This document shows positions 38,648 through 47,135 of a stretch of DNA of 64,000 nt, one piece after another. Position numbers and translations under genes: made by a program. Each line of letters opens with the position of its first letter. The first letter of the stretch is position 1. This stretch comes from Neobacillus jeddahensis (GTDB lineage: Bacteria; Bacillota; Bacilli; Bacillales; Cytobacillaceae): the NCBI RefSeq assembly GCF_000612625.1, contig NZ_CCAS010000008.1, positions 61,821 to 125,820 of the forward strand, written 5' to 3'. The notes below the pieces were generated by a model. The model saw nothing but the letters and a program-made list of their open reading frames with translations. It was not told where the DNA came from and did not search any database.

Positions 38648-39019
38648 TTAAAAGTTTTTCACTGCGCCGACGATCATGAGGACCCAGGCTGCTAAAAAGC
38701 ATACTCCGCCAAGCGGTGTGATCGCCCCTAACACGCCGACCTTTGTTAAACTTAACACATATAAGCTGCCACTAAACAAAATAATCCCAATAAACATTAA
38801 CCAGCCGGACCACGTGAACAACGAACTTGCCGCCACCTTACCAAGAAGAAGCCCAATGATTAAAATCCCCGTTGCATGAAACATTTGATAGGTCACGCCA
38901 GTTTTCCAAATTTCTAAATAATGTGCATCGAGTCGATCCTTTAATCCGTGCGCCCCAAACGCACCGAGTGCCACTGCTAAAAAGGCATTAATGGCCCCAA
39001 CAATAATAAATGCTTTCAT
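38648..39019 (-). CDS. ywdK: DUF423 membrane protein YwdK
   Basis: The 123-residue protein has four predicted membrane helices and the conserved N-terminal block GAINAFLAVALGAFGAHGLKD of the DUF423 family. Function unknown. It is followed on the same transcript direction by no further gene before the terminator at 38538-38579. Position next to gerQ and ywdI matches B. subtilis. Confidence 0.9.
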   Translation of the reverse strand: MKAFIIVGAINAFLAVALGAFGAHGLKDRLDAHYLEIWKTGVTYQMFHATGILIIGLLLGKVAASSLFTWSGWLMFIGIILFSGSLYVLSLTKVGVLGAITPLGGVCFLAAWVLMIVGAVKNF

Positions 39020-39065
39020 CTCATACTCTCCCCTTGTTCTAACATACTTTCGCTAAGGGCTTCGT

Positions 39066-39386
39066 TTAAAAATCAAATAATGAATCCCCATTCGCTTCAT
39101 CTTCCATATCAATCTTCTTAGGCTGCTGTAACGAAGCCGCCTGTGGAAAAACCTGTTGATTCATGACCGGTTGTGGTGCATAAACAGGCTGTGTCTGCAA
39201 CGGCTGAAGCGGTACCGTTGCCGTCACTTGCGTTTCCCTGCCGGTCTGCTTTTCCTCTAAAATGAGTTCGCATAATATTTTAATAGAGTACACTTTTTCC
39301 CGCAAGCCTTCTTGCTTCGTGCTACTCTTGGCCTGTCTTAATTCCTCTTCCATTTTTGCTAATAAAGTTTGTACCGTTATACTCAC
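39066..39386 (-). CDS. ywdI: DUF5327 protein YwdI
   Basis: About 106 residues from a GTG at 39386 (GGAGGAG nine bases upstream; a GTG six codons earlier lies on top of that site). A helical N-terminus (VSITVQTLLAKMEEELRQAK) is followed by a Gln/Pro/Val-rich linker and an acidic tail ending SLFDF. Function unknown. A parS site lies 72 bases upstream of the start. Confidence 0.78.
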   Translation of the reverse strand: MSITVQTLLAKMEEELRQAKSSTKQEGLREKVYSIKILCELILEEKQTGRETQVTATVPLQPLQTQPVYAPQPVMNQQVFPQAASLQQPKKIDMEDEANGDSLFDF

Positions 39387-39457
39387 GCCGACATTCTCCT
39401 CCACATCTATCCTAATCTCACCGAACTTAGCGCTGCGCTATTTCGACAAGCTTTTCA

Positions 39458-39473
39458 TGTTCCACGTGAAACA
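39458..39473. promoter_or_regulatory. parS site for ParB/Spo0J
   Basis: TGTTCCACGTGAAACA matches the Bacillus parS consensus TGTTNCACGTGAAACA at every position. It lies between ywdI and the regulator gene. Spo0J (ParB) loads at such sites to organise the origin region, so this part of the chromosome is probably in the origin-proximal domain, consistent with B. subtilis synteny. Confidence 0.9.
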
Positions 39474-39494
39474 TGTAAAAATTTGTCATAGCAG

Positions 39495-40430
39495 TTAATT
39501 CGTTTCGTACATAATCATACCCGTTTGCGAAACATCATAATCACCCAATGAGCTAATTTCAGTTTGAAACAAGTCAGATGACAAGATGTCCTTGACATGC
39601 TGTATCAACGCCTCATTTTCTGGCGTTTTTACCATCACCAAATCGTATCGTTCCGTCATTAACGGCACAAAATCAATTCCGACCATTTTGGCTGCCTTCT
39701 CAATCCCAATTCCGACATCTGCTTTCCCGGTCGATACAGCCGAGGCGACACTAAGATGACTTGTCTCTTCCCCGTCATATCCGTGAATCATGTTTGCCGA
39801 AATCTGATTGAGATGAAGCTGCTCATCAAGGAGGATTCTAGCCCCCGAGCCCTTTTCCCGATTCATCAGCTGAACATCCCCTCGTTTGAGATCCGTCCAC
39901 GTCTTAATCTGGAGCGGGTTCCCCTTTCGAACAAGTAAGCCAGCCTTGCGGGCGATAAGATTGATGAGGACATAGGCATTACCTGTTAAAATTCTTTTTA
40001 CATAAGGAAGATTATATTCTCCCGTTTCTCCATCGAACATATGGAGGCTGACAATGTCACAGTCTCCATTATATAAAGAAATAAGACTGTTTAAACTGCC
40101 CGAATAAGATCTAAGTGTCTTATAGGAAGAAACCTTTTCAATATGTTTCCCTAGAATATCGAGGACAATATCTTGGCCGCTAATGACAATAGATTGAGAA
40201 TCCTTCATATCGATTCTTTGGGGTCCTAGAGTGGATAGTGGAACAGTGGCCATTTGTGTAGATTTATGTTTATTCATATAGAGGTCGAGATCCTTAGCGT
40301 CCATCCGCATCTGTCTGCCAACCCGAAATACAGGAAGTTCCCCTTTTTTTATCAATTCATATATCGTAAGTTTCGAAACTTTTAACAGCTGAGCAATTTC
40401 TTCAATCGTATAGGATATATCCTTTTGCAT
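39495..40430 (-). CDS. Helix-turn-helix regulator with periplasmic-binding-protein-like sensor domain
   Basis: From ATG 40430 (GGAGGGG site) the product is 311 residues. An excisionase-type helix-turn-helix opens it (YTIEEIAQLLKVSKLTIYEL, KKGELPVFRVGRQMRM). A PBP-like domain from about residue 90 ends EYDLVM-like (RYDLVMVKTPENEAL), with GSGARILLDEQL inside. The sensor is similar in sequence to the C-terminal part of the MoeA fusion at 43946-45883. It is divergent from modAB across an AT-rich repeat region. A molybdate- or cofactor-responsive regulator replacing ModE is a reasonable inference; the ligand is not shown. Confidence 0.82.
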   Translation of the reverse strand: MQKDISYTIEEIAQLLKVSKLTIYELIKKGELPVFRVGRQMRMDAKDLDLYMNKHKSTQMATVPLSTLGPQRIDMKDSQSIVISGQDIVLDILGKHIEKVSSYKTLRSYSGSLNSLISLYNGDCDIVSLHMFDGETGEYNLPYVKRILTGNAYVLINLIARKAGLLVRKGNPLQIKTWTDLKRGDVQLMNREKGSGARILLDEQLHLNQISANMIHGYDGEETSHLSVASAVSTGKADVGIGIEKAAKMVGIDFVPLMTERYDLVMVKTPENEALIQHVKDILSSDLFQTEISSLGDYDVSQTGMIMYETN

Positions 40431-40520
40431 GTCTACCCCTCCTTCTCTATTGTATCTCATTACTTTTTAAAAAGCATAGTTTTAAAAAACAGTCGAACTT
40501 TGTGATATTTTTCATACCCA

Positions 40521-40568
40521 AACTAATTATAACTAGTTATAATTAGTTGTAATTAGTTATAACTAACA
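40521..40568. promoter_or_regulatory. Repeated palindromic operator between the regulator and modA
   Basis: Iterated, overlapping palindromes of the type AACTAGTTATAATTAGTT and AATTAGTTATAACTAAC fill the divergent promoter gap. At least four TTATAACTA/TAGTTATAA or one-off variants can be read. Likely binding array of the adjacent regulator. Confidence 0.65.
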
Positions 40569-40583
40569 CTAGGAGTGAGAAGG

Positions 40584-41399
40584 TTGAAAAAAAGTTTTTC
40601 CTTATTTTTATCAGTAATAATGCTTTTTTTATTAGTCATGAGTGGATGTTCCAATAATGAACAACCGAAACAGCAGGCAGAGAAAAAACAAGAACAAGCT
40701 GCTCCAGCAGAAAACGTAGAATTAACGATCTCGGCCGCAGCCAGCTTGCAGGATGCCATGACAGAGATCACAGCAGATTTTAATAAAAAACATGAAAATA
40801 TTAAAATCAATTATAACTTTGGTGCTTCCGGTGCATTGCAGCAACAAATTTCACAAGGCGCACCTGCTGATCTTTTCTTCTCAGCGGCTGAGGATAAATT
40901 TGATCAGTTAGTGAATGACGGCCTGATTGAAAAGAAAAATGGTATTGATCTTGTTGGCAATGATCTCGTTTTAGTCATTCCGACAGAATCTACTAAAGAC
41001 ATAAAGGCATTTTCTGATCTCGAAAACGCTGATAAAATTTCGCTCGGTACCCCTGAATCTGTTCCAGCAGGCATGTATGGGAAAGAAGTACTGAATAATC
41101 TAGCCATTTGGGACAAGGTCGAAGGAAAAATCGTCTATGCGAAGGACGTTCGTCAAGTGCTGACATATGTAGAAACAGGAAATGTCAATGCAGGTATCGT
41201 TTATAAAACAGATGCCTTAACTTCTGATAAAGTAAAAATCGCAGCGACAGCGGATGACAAGAGCCATACACCAATCGTCTACCCAGTCGGTATTATTAAA
41301 GCTAGTAGTCATCAGAAAGAAGCCATGCTATTCTATGACTATCTCCAAACGAAAAAGGCAATGGCTATTTTCGAAAAATACGGATTTAAAGGACTGTAG
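40584..41399 (+). CDS. modA: Molybdate ABC transporter substrate-binding lipoprotein
   Basis: The product is 271 residues from TTG 40584 (AGGAG upstream; a GTG three codons earlier overlaps it). A signal peptide with lipobox LVMSGC is followed by a Gln/Glu-rich linker and the ModA fold: LTISAAASLQDAMTEI, NFGASGALQQQI, GAPADLFFSA and AGIVYKTDA are the oxyanion-binding signatures. It captures molybdate for the ModB permease. It is adjacent to molybdenum-cofactor genes. Confidence 0.93.
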   Translation: MKKSFSLFLSVIMLFLLVMSGCSNNEQPKQQAEKKQEQAAPAENVELTISAAASLQDAMTEITADFNKKHENIKINYNFGASGALQQQISQGAPADLFFSAAEDKFDQLVNDGLIEKKNGIDLVGNDLVLVIPTESTKDIKAFSDLENADKISLGTPESVPAGMYGKEVLNNLAIWDKVEGKIVYAKDVRQVLTYVETGNVNAGIVYKTDALTSDKVKIAATADDKSHTPIVYPVGIIKASSHQKEAMLFYDYLQTKKAMAIFEKYGFKGL

Positions 41400-41408
41400 A
41401 AACCAATT

Positions 41409-42071
41409 ATGACAGAACACTTTTGGGACCCTGTAAAACTATCGCTAGAGATCGCCATTGTTTCAGGATTTATTGTCTTGATCCTTGGATTGCTGTTCGG
41501 GAAGCTTATGGCGAAGGCAACCTTCACAGGGAAGGCGATTATTGAAACGGTATTTCTACTTCCTTTAGTGTTGCCTCCAACGGTCGTCGGTTTTTTATTA
41601 CTGGTCATATTCGGCAGAAGGAGCCCCATCGGTCAAATGATCGAATGGCTCTTTCATCAACCCATTATTTTTACCTGGTGGGCAGCGGTTCTAGCAGCGG
41701 TGATTGTTGCCTTTCCCCTCATGTATCAGTCGGCCAAGACCGGCTTTGAAGAGGTCGATAGCGCGGTTGAGGATGCCGCACGCGTCGATGGTGCCAATGC
41801 CCTCCAGCTGTTTCTATTCGTTTCCGTGCCGCTTGCGCTGAAATCGATTATTTCAGGGGGAATCTTAAGCTTTACACGGGCTTTAGGGGAATTCGGGGCC
41901 ACGCTTATGTTCGCAGGGAATATTCCTGGTAAGACACAAACAACGCCTACCGCCATTTATGTGGCCATTGATTCTGGGAATATGAAGTTGGCCTGGTTAT
42001 GGGTGCTAAGCATGATTGCCATCTCATTTTTGCTGCTTGTGATCATTCAATTGTCCAAATCGAAGCGATAA
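41409..42071 (+). CDS. modB: Molybdate ABC transporter permease
   Basis: The 220-residue permease has five to six membrane helices and the permease loop EEVDSAVEDAARVDGANALQ followed by GGILSFTRALGEFGATLMFA, diagnostic of ModB/CysT-type permeases. It starts nine bases after modA, with only a weak upstream site (translational coupling likely). No modC ATPase gene follows; a terminator does, so the ATPase must be supplied from elsewhere. Confidence 0.93.
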   Translation: MTEHFWDPVKLSLEIAIVSGFIVLILGLLFGKLMAKATFTGKAIIETVFLLPLVLPPTVVGFLLLVIFGRRSPIGQMIEWLFHQPIIFTWWAAVLAAVIVAFPLMYQSAKTGFEEVDSAVEDAARVDGANALQLFLFVSVPLALKSIISGGILSFTRALGEFGATLMFAGNIPGKTQTTPTAIYVAIDSGNMKLAWLWVLSMIAISFLLLVIIQLSKSKR

Positions 42072-42083
42072 GCCGCGCATGAC

Positions 42084-42120
42084 AAAGAAGCCCGTCCAAT
42101 CACTGGACGGGCTTCTTTTT
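42084..42120 (+). terminator. Terminator of modAB
   Basis: AAGAAGCCCGTCC and GGACGGGCTTCTT form a 13-base-pair stem followed by TTTT, shortly after the modB stop. Confidence 0.9.
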
Positions 42121-42158
42121 AGAAAGATAAGAATCATAAATTTTGACTTTGAGAATGG

Positions 42159-42219
42159 TCCAGCTCAAGAAGCCATCGGCTCGAGGTCACAAGCCGATAG
42201 GCGGGCGCCTTGCGCTTTT
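42159..42219 (-). repeat. Repeat family B, copy 3 (inverted, shortened)
   Basis: TCCAGCTCAAGAAGCCATCG, then GGCTCGAGGTCACAAGCCGA, then AGGCGGGCGCCTTGCGCTTT. These are the reverse complement of the two ends of copy 2 with the middle missing. It lies in the convergent gap between modB and moeB. Confidence 0.75.
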
Positions 42220-42229
42220 CATTCTGCAC

Positions 42230-43249
42230 TCAACCTAAGATTCGTTGATAGAGGGACTTGGCATGCGTCAAATCCTTGGTTCCATGGATGAGCGCACGGC
42301 CATCTTGAAAAATAACCATCCGCTCGGCACCAATCTCCACTGACACTAGGTAAGGATTGCCTTTCACCGTGTATCCAAGGGAGCTTAGCTGTGTCGCCAG
42401 TTGTTCCAATGACACTTCACCCTTTGTCGACGGTCGGATCTGAACTGTATCGCGGCCGCACAGCACTGTCGTCTTCGTCATGTTTTCATGATCGAGATAT
42501 GGATAGGTTCGCTCCTCGCCGCACGAGAGGCAGCCCGCGAACTTGGCCTTCGCCATTTTTAAACTGGTATATTGGTTGCGCCATAAATCAAAGCTCACAA
42601 ACGAGGTACGCACAGCCTCCCAATCCTCCACCAATATTTTTAAAGCTTCAGCGGTTTGATGGGCGATGACCATTTGCACGGTAGGGGAAATAATCCCACC
42701 TGTGTCACAGGTCATTCCTTGGAGGGGAATGGTGCGCAGCAAGCAATTAAGGCACGGCGTTTTCCCAGGAATAATCGAAAAACTCATCCCGTAGCTGCCC
42801 ACGCAGGCCCCATAAATCCAAGGAATATTGTATTTTTGCGAGATATCGTTCATGGCCATGCGCGTTTCAAAGTTATCGGTTGCATCCAGCATCAGGTCGA
42901 CACCGTTCGAAAGCTCTTCTAATAACACCGGGGTTGCGTCACCAATGATAGCACGGATTTCCACATCAGAATTGATCGCCCTGAGGCGTTTTTCAGCCGC
43001 AGCAGCCTTCGGAAGCTTGTCAGCAACATCCTCTTCTGTGTATAGCTGCTGGCGCTGCAGATTGCTCGCTTCGACGTAATCGCGGTCAACAATCGTTAGT
43101 TTGCCCACACCGGCGCGGGTGAGGATTTCGGCACCGCCTGAGCCAAGGGCACCAGCACCAATGATGAGGACGTGCTTCTGACGTATCTTCGCTTGCCCCT
43201 CTTGGCCGATTCCCGGAAACAGGACTTGCCGTGAATAGCGTTCAGTCAT
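42230..43249 (-). CDS. moeB: Molybdopterin-synthase adenylyltransferase (MoeB/ThiF family)
   Basis: The 339-residue protein has the ThiF-type ATP-binding loop GAGALGSGGAEIL, the DRDYVEASNLQRQ motif, DATDNFETR, and cysteine pairs CLNC and CLSC that probably hold zinc. MoeB adenylates the C-terminal glycine of MoaD. An extra C-terminal region of about 100 residues follows the core, where rhodanese-like domains occur in some relatives; I do not recognise it as one. It is the last gene of the minus-strand block, six bases after moaD. Confidence 0.9.
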   Translation of the reverse strand: MTERYSRQVLFPGIGQEGQAKIRQKHVLIIGAGALGSGGAEILTRAGVGKLTIVDRDYVEASNLQRQQLYTEEDVADKLPKAAAAEKRLRAINSDVEIRAIIGDATPVLLEELSNGVDLMLDATDNFETRMAMNDISQKYNIPWIYGACVGSYGMSFSIIPGKTPCLNCLLRTIPLQGMTCDTGGIISPTVQMVIAHQTAEALKILVEDWEAVRTSFVSFDLWRNQYTSLKMAKAKFAGCLSCGEERTYPYLDHENMTKTTVLCGRDTVQIRPSTKGEVSLEQLATQLSSLGYTVKGNPYLVSVEIGAERMVIFQDGRALIHGTKDLTHAKSLYQRILG

Positions 43250-43255
43250 TTAGCA

Positions 43256-43489
43256 TCAGCCCCCACTTACTGGTGGAATAAAGGCGATCTCATCGCCATC
43301 GGAAATGACCTCATCATTTGAAGCAAACTCCTCATTGATCGCCGTCATCACCGTCTCCATCCGGGGCAAGTCATACTGGGCAGAAAGCTCTGCCTTCAAT
43401 TCAGCTACCGTTTTTCCAGCAGCCGCAACCGACAATGACTCAGCGCCGACAGCATCACGTAAATGCGCAAAAAACAGCACCTTATTCAT
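43256..43489 (-). CDS. moaD: Molybdopterin synthase sulfur carrier subunit
   Basis: The 77-residue ubiquitin-fold protein (MNKVLFFAHLRDAVGAESLS) ends in IPPVSGG, the diglycine tail that is adenylated by MoeB and then thiocarboxylated. It overlaps the 3' end of moaE by eight bases, consistent with coupled synthesis of the two synthase subunits. Confidence 0.95.
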   Translation of the reverse strand: MNKVLFFAHLRDAVGAESLSVAAAGKTVAELKAELSAQYDLPRMETVMTAINEEFASNDEVISDGDEIAFIPPVSGG

Positions 43490-43949
43490 CTAAATCACCT
43501 GCCTCCGGCTTACCTGTCGGATAGGCGACCGTCTCCAGCTGATTGCCCATCCATTCTTCGCCGTCCTCCCAATGCTCTTTCTTCCAAATCGGGACAATTT
43601 CCTTGATCCGCTCAATCGCATAACGATTCGCGTCATAGGCATCGGCGCGGTGCGGCGTCGATACTGCAATCACCACGGCAATATCCGTAATATCTAAACG
43701 GCCGACCCGGTGAGTAATCGCCACACTTGCCCCTGACCAGCGCTCTTCAATCTCATCGCCAATCTGTTCCAGTTTTTTGACCGCCATCGCTTCATAGGCA
43801 TCATAGATTAAAAATAACGTTTTCTTGCCCTTTGTTAATTCGCGGACCGTCCCAATGAAGGTCGTGATTGCTCCAGCATCACGTTGGACCACTTTATCAA
43901 TCACCGCTTGAATATCAATCGGCTCCTTGGAAATTTCATATAATTTCAT
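43482..43949 (-). CDS. moaE: Molybdopterin synthase catalytic subunit
   Basis: From ATG 43949 (GAGGTG site) the product is 155 residues. MoaE motifs are FIGTVRELTKGKKTLFLIYDAYE, HRVGRLDI, VVIAVSTPHRADAYDA and the IVPIWKKEHWEDG catalytic lysine region (longest motifs given by their ends; the first spans about residues 30-52). It inserts the two dithiolene sulfurs into precursor Z. The start overlaps the upstream moeA-fusion stop by four bases. Confidence 0.95.
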   Translation of the reverse strand: MKLYEISKEPIDIQAVIDKVVQRDAGAITTFIGTVRELTKGKKTLFLIYDAYEAMAVKKLEQIGDEIEERWSGASVAITHRVGRLDITDIAVVIAVSTPHRADAYDANRYAIERIKEIVPIWKKEHWEDGEEWMGNQLETVAYPTGKPEAGDLDE

Positions 43950-45883
43950 TCTTTCACCTCTTCTGTCAAACACTTCGGCACTGCCTTGTCCACCACTTCA
44001 TAGCCGCCGATTCGTTCTACCTGCGCCTTAAAGGCAGCAGACTGAATAATTTCAAACAACTGGCGGCCGCTTTCACTTTCATAAAAGCTGCGTGTCATTA
44101 CTAAATCATACTCTTCATCGGCGACAGGAATAAAGGATAAGCCCATTGCCTTGGCGGCCGGATATATGCCCAGTCCGGCACCGCGAGCATCACCCTTCAC
44201 CTCGGCTGCCACGGCTAAATGGGAGAACATTTCTCGCTCATAGCCGGTAACCTCTTCCGCTGTCAAACCTGCTTCTTCCAGCAATAAATCAAACAGGATG
44301 CGTGTGCCCGCTCCTTTTTGCCGGTTGACAAAATTAGCGCCCTTGCTGACAACATCTGTGACGGATTCGATTCCGAGGGGATTGCCCTGTGGCAGGATCC
44401 AGCCTTGCTTCCTTTTTAAAAAAGGATAAAGAACAACGTCTTGGTCTGCTAAAAGTTTGTTCACATATGAACTATTATATTGCTTTGTGCTTGGGTCAAG
44501 CAAATGAATACCCGCTACATGGGCCTCGCCTTTTCGAATCGCCATGATTCCAGCCATACTACCGACATGTGACGAGACAATTTTCCGCTCTGTATGGGCA
44601 TGTTTGAGCTGGGATGACAGCAGGTCTATCGTTAAATCGTGACTGCCGCTAAACACAATAGCCTGTTTAATTTCTTCGAGCGGTCGCAGGAGTTCAACTT
44701 CGGCTTGATCGCCTTGTTCATAGCCAATGATGCTAGGCGGTACGATTAAGAGGCCATCTGCTCTGACATAGGACATCGTGACGCCGGCTGCACGGGTCAG
44801 CGGATTCGCGACGAATTGGCCATTCACGTAGCCAATATTCATTCGGACGAAATCCTCTGCTCCCATTGAGGAGACGATACGGCGACCGAGCTTGACGGTA
44901 AGTGTTGGCCGCTTTGGAACGGGAACGCCTAAATACTTGCAGACAAGCGGCTGCACAAACCATTCTAACGCTAAATAGGCTGACACGGGATAGCCTGGTA
45001 CGCCGACGATGATTTTGCCGTTTATTTTCCCTAAAATGACTGGTTTTCCTGGCCGTGCGGCGACCCCATGGGTGAACACTTCGCCAATTTCAGCGATAAT
45101 ATGGACCGTATAGTCCCTCCTGCCGGCGGATGAACCAGCATTAATCACGATCATATCAGAGGTTTCCGCTGCCTCTAGGAGGACCTGCTTGATTTTCTCG
45201 GGTTCATCCTTGACGATGGGGTGCAGTCTCGGCTCCCCGCCCCACTCTCTTATAAAACCAGCAAAGACGGTGCCGTTAAATTCAATAATTTGTCCAGGTG
45301 AAAGCATTTTATCGGCTTCAACCAGTTCATTCCCTGTTGGAATAATCGTGACAAGCGGTTTTTTGACAACCGGAATAGTGAGCTGTTGGGCGGCCAAGAG
45401 CACGCCCAGATCGGCGGGTCTCAATGTATGGCCTTGGGGAAACAGCATTTCCTCCTGAACGATATCCTCGCCAATCGGGCGAATATGCTGCCAAGGGGTG
45501 GCGGGTTCAATGATTTCGATGGTGTCATCATCAATGATATGGACATTCTCGATCATGATCACCGCATTATATGGTCCGGGAATAGCGTTGCCGGTATCGA
45601 CAACGGCAAATTGTTCACCGAGTTTAAGTTGGAGTGGATGTTGTTCATGCGCTGTGTACGTGCTTTCAGCCACCACGGCTACTCCGTCCATCGCGGAAGC
45701 ATGATAGTGCGGCATCGACACATGGGCAAAGATTGGCGCGGCCGTCACACGTCCTAGAGCGTCAACAGTGGGGATTTCAACTATTTCAGAAGTCAGCTGA
45801 CAAGCGGTGAGAATTTGCTCGCGTGCCACTGACCGGGGCTTATCTTCTAGGTAAATTTTCCGTTTATATTGGTTCTGTTCCAT
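43946..45883 (-). CDS. MoeA-type molybdotransferase fused to a PBP-like domain
   Basis: This 645-residue protein has a complete MoeA-type half (about 1-410): HASAMDGVAV, GEDIVQEEMLFPQGHTLRPA, PTGNELVE, NAGSSAGRRDYT and GVPGYPVSAYLALEW. A PBP-like second half (about 425-645) includes RQKGAGTRILFDLLLEE, FSHLAVAAEVKGDARGAGLG and EEYDLVMTRSFYESE. MoeA inserts molybdate into adenylated molybdopterin. The second half resembles the sensor of the regulator at 39495-40430 and may bind molybdate or a related anion; that role is inferred. It follows a second, single moeA gene by 12 bases. Confidence 0.9.
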   Translation of the reverse strand: MEQNQYKRKIYLEDKPRSVAREQILTACQLTSEIVEIPTVDALGRVTAAPIFAHVSMPHYHASAMDGVAVVAESTYTAHEQHPLQLKLGEQFAVVDTGNAIPGPYNAVIMIENVHIIDDDTIEIIEPATPWQHIRPIGEDIVQEEMLFPQGHTLRPADLGVLLAAQQLTIPVVKKPLVTIIPTGNELVEADKMLSPGQIIEFNGTVFAGFIREWGGEPRLHPIVKDEPEKIKQVLLEAAETSDMIVINAGSSAGRRDYTVHIIAEIGEVFTHGVAARPGKPVILGKINGKIIVGVPGYPVSAYLALEWFVQPLVCKYLGVPVPKRPTLTVKLGRRIVSSMGAEDFVRMNIGYVNGQFVANPLTRAAGVTMSYVRADGLLIVPPSIIGYEQGDQAEVELLRPLEEIKQAIVFSGSHDLTIDLLSSQLKHAHTERKIVSSHVGSMAGIMAIRKGEAHVAGIHLLDPSTKQYNSSYVNKLLADQDVVLYPFLKRKQGWILPQGNPLGIESVTDVVSKGANFVNRQKGAGTRILFDLLLEEAGLTAEEVTGYEREMFSHLAVAAEVKGDARGAGLGIYPAAKAMGLSFIPVADEEYDLVMTRSFYESESGRQLFEIIQSAAFKAQVERIGGYEVVDKAVPKCLTEEVKE

Positions 45884-45895
45884 GCTATAGACCCC

Positions 45896-47128
45896 TTACC
45901 TTGATAGAATCACAGGGACATCGCTGCCCTGAGAGATTCCTTCTTTTTCTGAACTAATCTCAACAATGCCATCGCTTTTAACCAATGTCGTAATCAAGCC
46001 AGATTTGCCAATAATCGGCTCGGCCCACCATTCGCCCTCTTTTTCAAACAGACGAACGCGGATATAATCAGCTCGGCCCATCGCCGAGGGAATATTCTTC
46101 GTTATTTTTGCAAAAATCCGGTCCGGTTTGCGCTCGATTTTCTCACCGGATAGCTTTCGTAACATCCTCTCCCCGAACAGTCGGAAGATGATCATCGCAC
46201 TGGCAGGATGTCCCGGTAAGCCGATCACCGGTTTCCCGTCGGCGATAGCGAGAATGGTCGGTTTTCCTGGTTTGATAGAAATGCCGTGGACGAATACGCC
46301 CGGGTCGCCTAATGATTGAATGACATCGGTCGTATAGTCCTTTGCGCCAACCGAACTGCCACCAGAAAGGATTAAGCAATCCGTTTTTTCATAAAGTTCT
46401 CTGGCCCTCGTCTGAAATTCTTGAAAGTCATCCTTGACGATCCCGCCATAGATTACGTCGACATTCCATTCGTTCGCCAGCCCGGCGATGGTTAAATAGT
46501 TGATGTCGCGGATTTGTCCTTCTTGCAATGATTTCGTTTGGTAGGGAACAATTTCATCACCTGAAGAGAGGTAACCAATCGTCAATTTTCGGTACACGGT
46601 GACTTCAGCCATCCCTAATGAGGCAAGCGCACCTAATTCTTGCGGTCTAAGCTTCGTCCCCTTGCTCAGAAGCGTTTCTCCGTCTTTAATATCCTCGCCC
46701 ACGCTGATCACATTTTCTCCAGGGGCAATTTGTTTATATGTATTTAAGAGATTGTCCACATCCTCACAGTGTTCAATCATCATAACGCTATCACTGCCAG
46801 CCGGCATCATGCCTCCTGTCGGCACGTAAACGGCTGTGCCCAGGTTTACGACCGCCGTAGGCACCTCACCCATTTTTACCTCACCGACAACGTTTACGAA
46901 ACCAGGCATGGATTCAGAGGAACCATACGTATCCTTGGCTCGAACGGCATATCCATCCACCGTTGAACGAGCGAAGCTGGGCACGTTTTCCATAGCCACC
47001 ACCGACTCGGCTAAAATACAGTGGAGCGCATCACCTAGCTTCCTTACCTCCGTATCTGTAATGGCCGCTATATTTTCGTCGATTAAGGCAAATGTTTCTT
47101 CAACTGTTTTCACTTTGAAAAATTGCAT
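45896..47128 (-). CDS. moeA: Molybdopterin molybdotransferase MoeA
   Basis: The 410-residue protein carries FARSTVDGYAVRA, SVGEDIKDGETLLSKGTKLR (about residues 150-170), SSGDEIVPY, LSGGSSVGAKDYT and GLPGHPASAMI, the ordered MoeA motifs with a C-terminal domain IV. It catalyses molybdenum insertion. Together with the neighbouring fusion it gives two MoeA paralogues in one operon; one might serve metal insertion and the other a variant cofactor or sensing, which is unproven. Confidence 0.94.
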   Translation of the reverse strand: MQFFKVKTVEETFALIDENIAAITDTEVRKLGDALHCILAESVVAMENVPSFARSTVDGYAVRAKDTYGSSESMPGFVNVVGEVKMGEVPTAVVNLGTAVYVPTGGMMPAGSDSVMMIEHCEDVDNLLNTYKQIAPGENVISVGEDIKDGETLLSKGTKLRPQELGALASLGMAEVTVYRKLTIGYLSSGDEIVPYQTKSLQEGQIRDINYLTIAGLANEWNVDVIYGGIVKDDFQEFQTRARELYEKTDCLILSGGSSVGAKDYTTDVIQSLGDPGVFVHGISIKPGKPTILAIADGKPVIGLPGHPASAMIIFRLFGERMLRKLSGEKIERKPDRIFAKITKNIPSAMGRADYIRVRLFEKEGEWWAEPIIGKSGLITTLVKSDGIVEISSEKEGISQGSDVPVILSR

Positions 47129-47135
47129 CGTTCCC

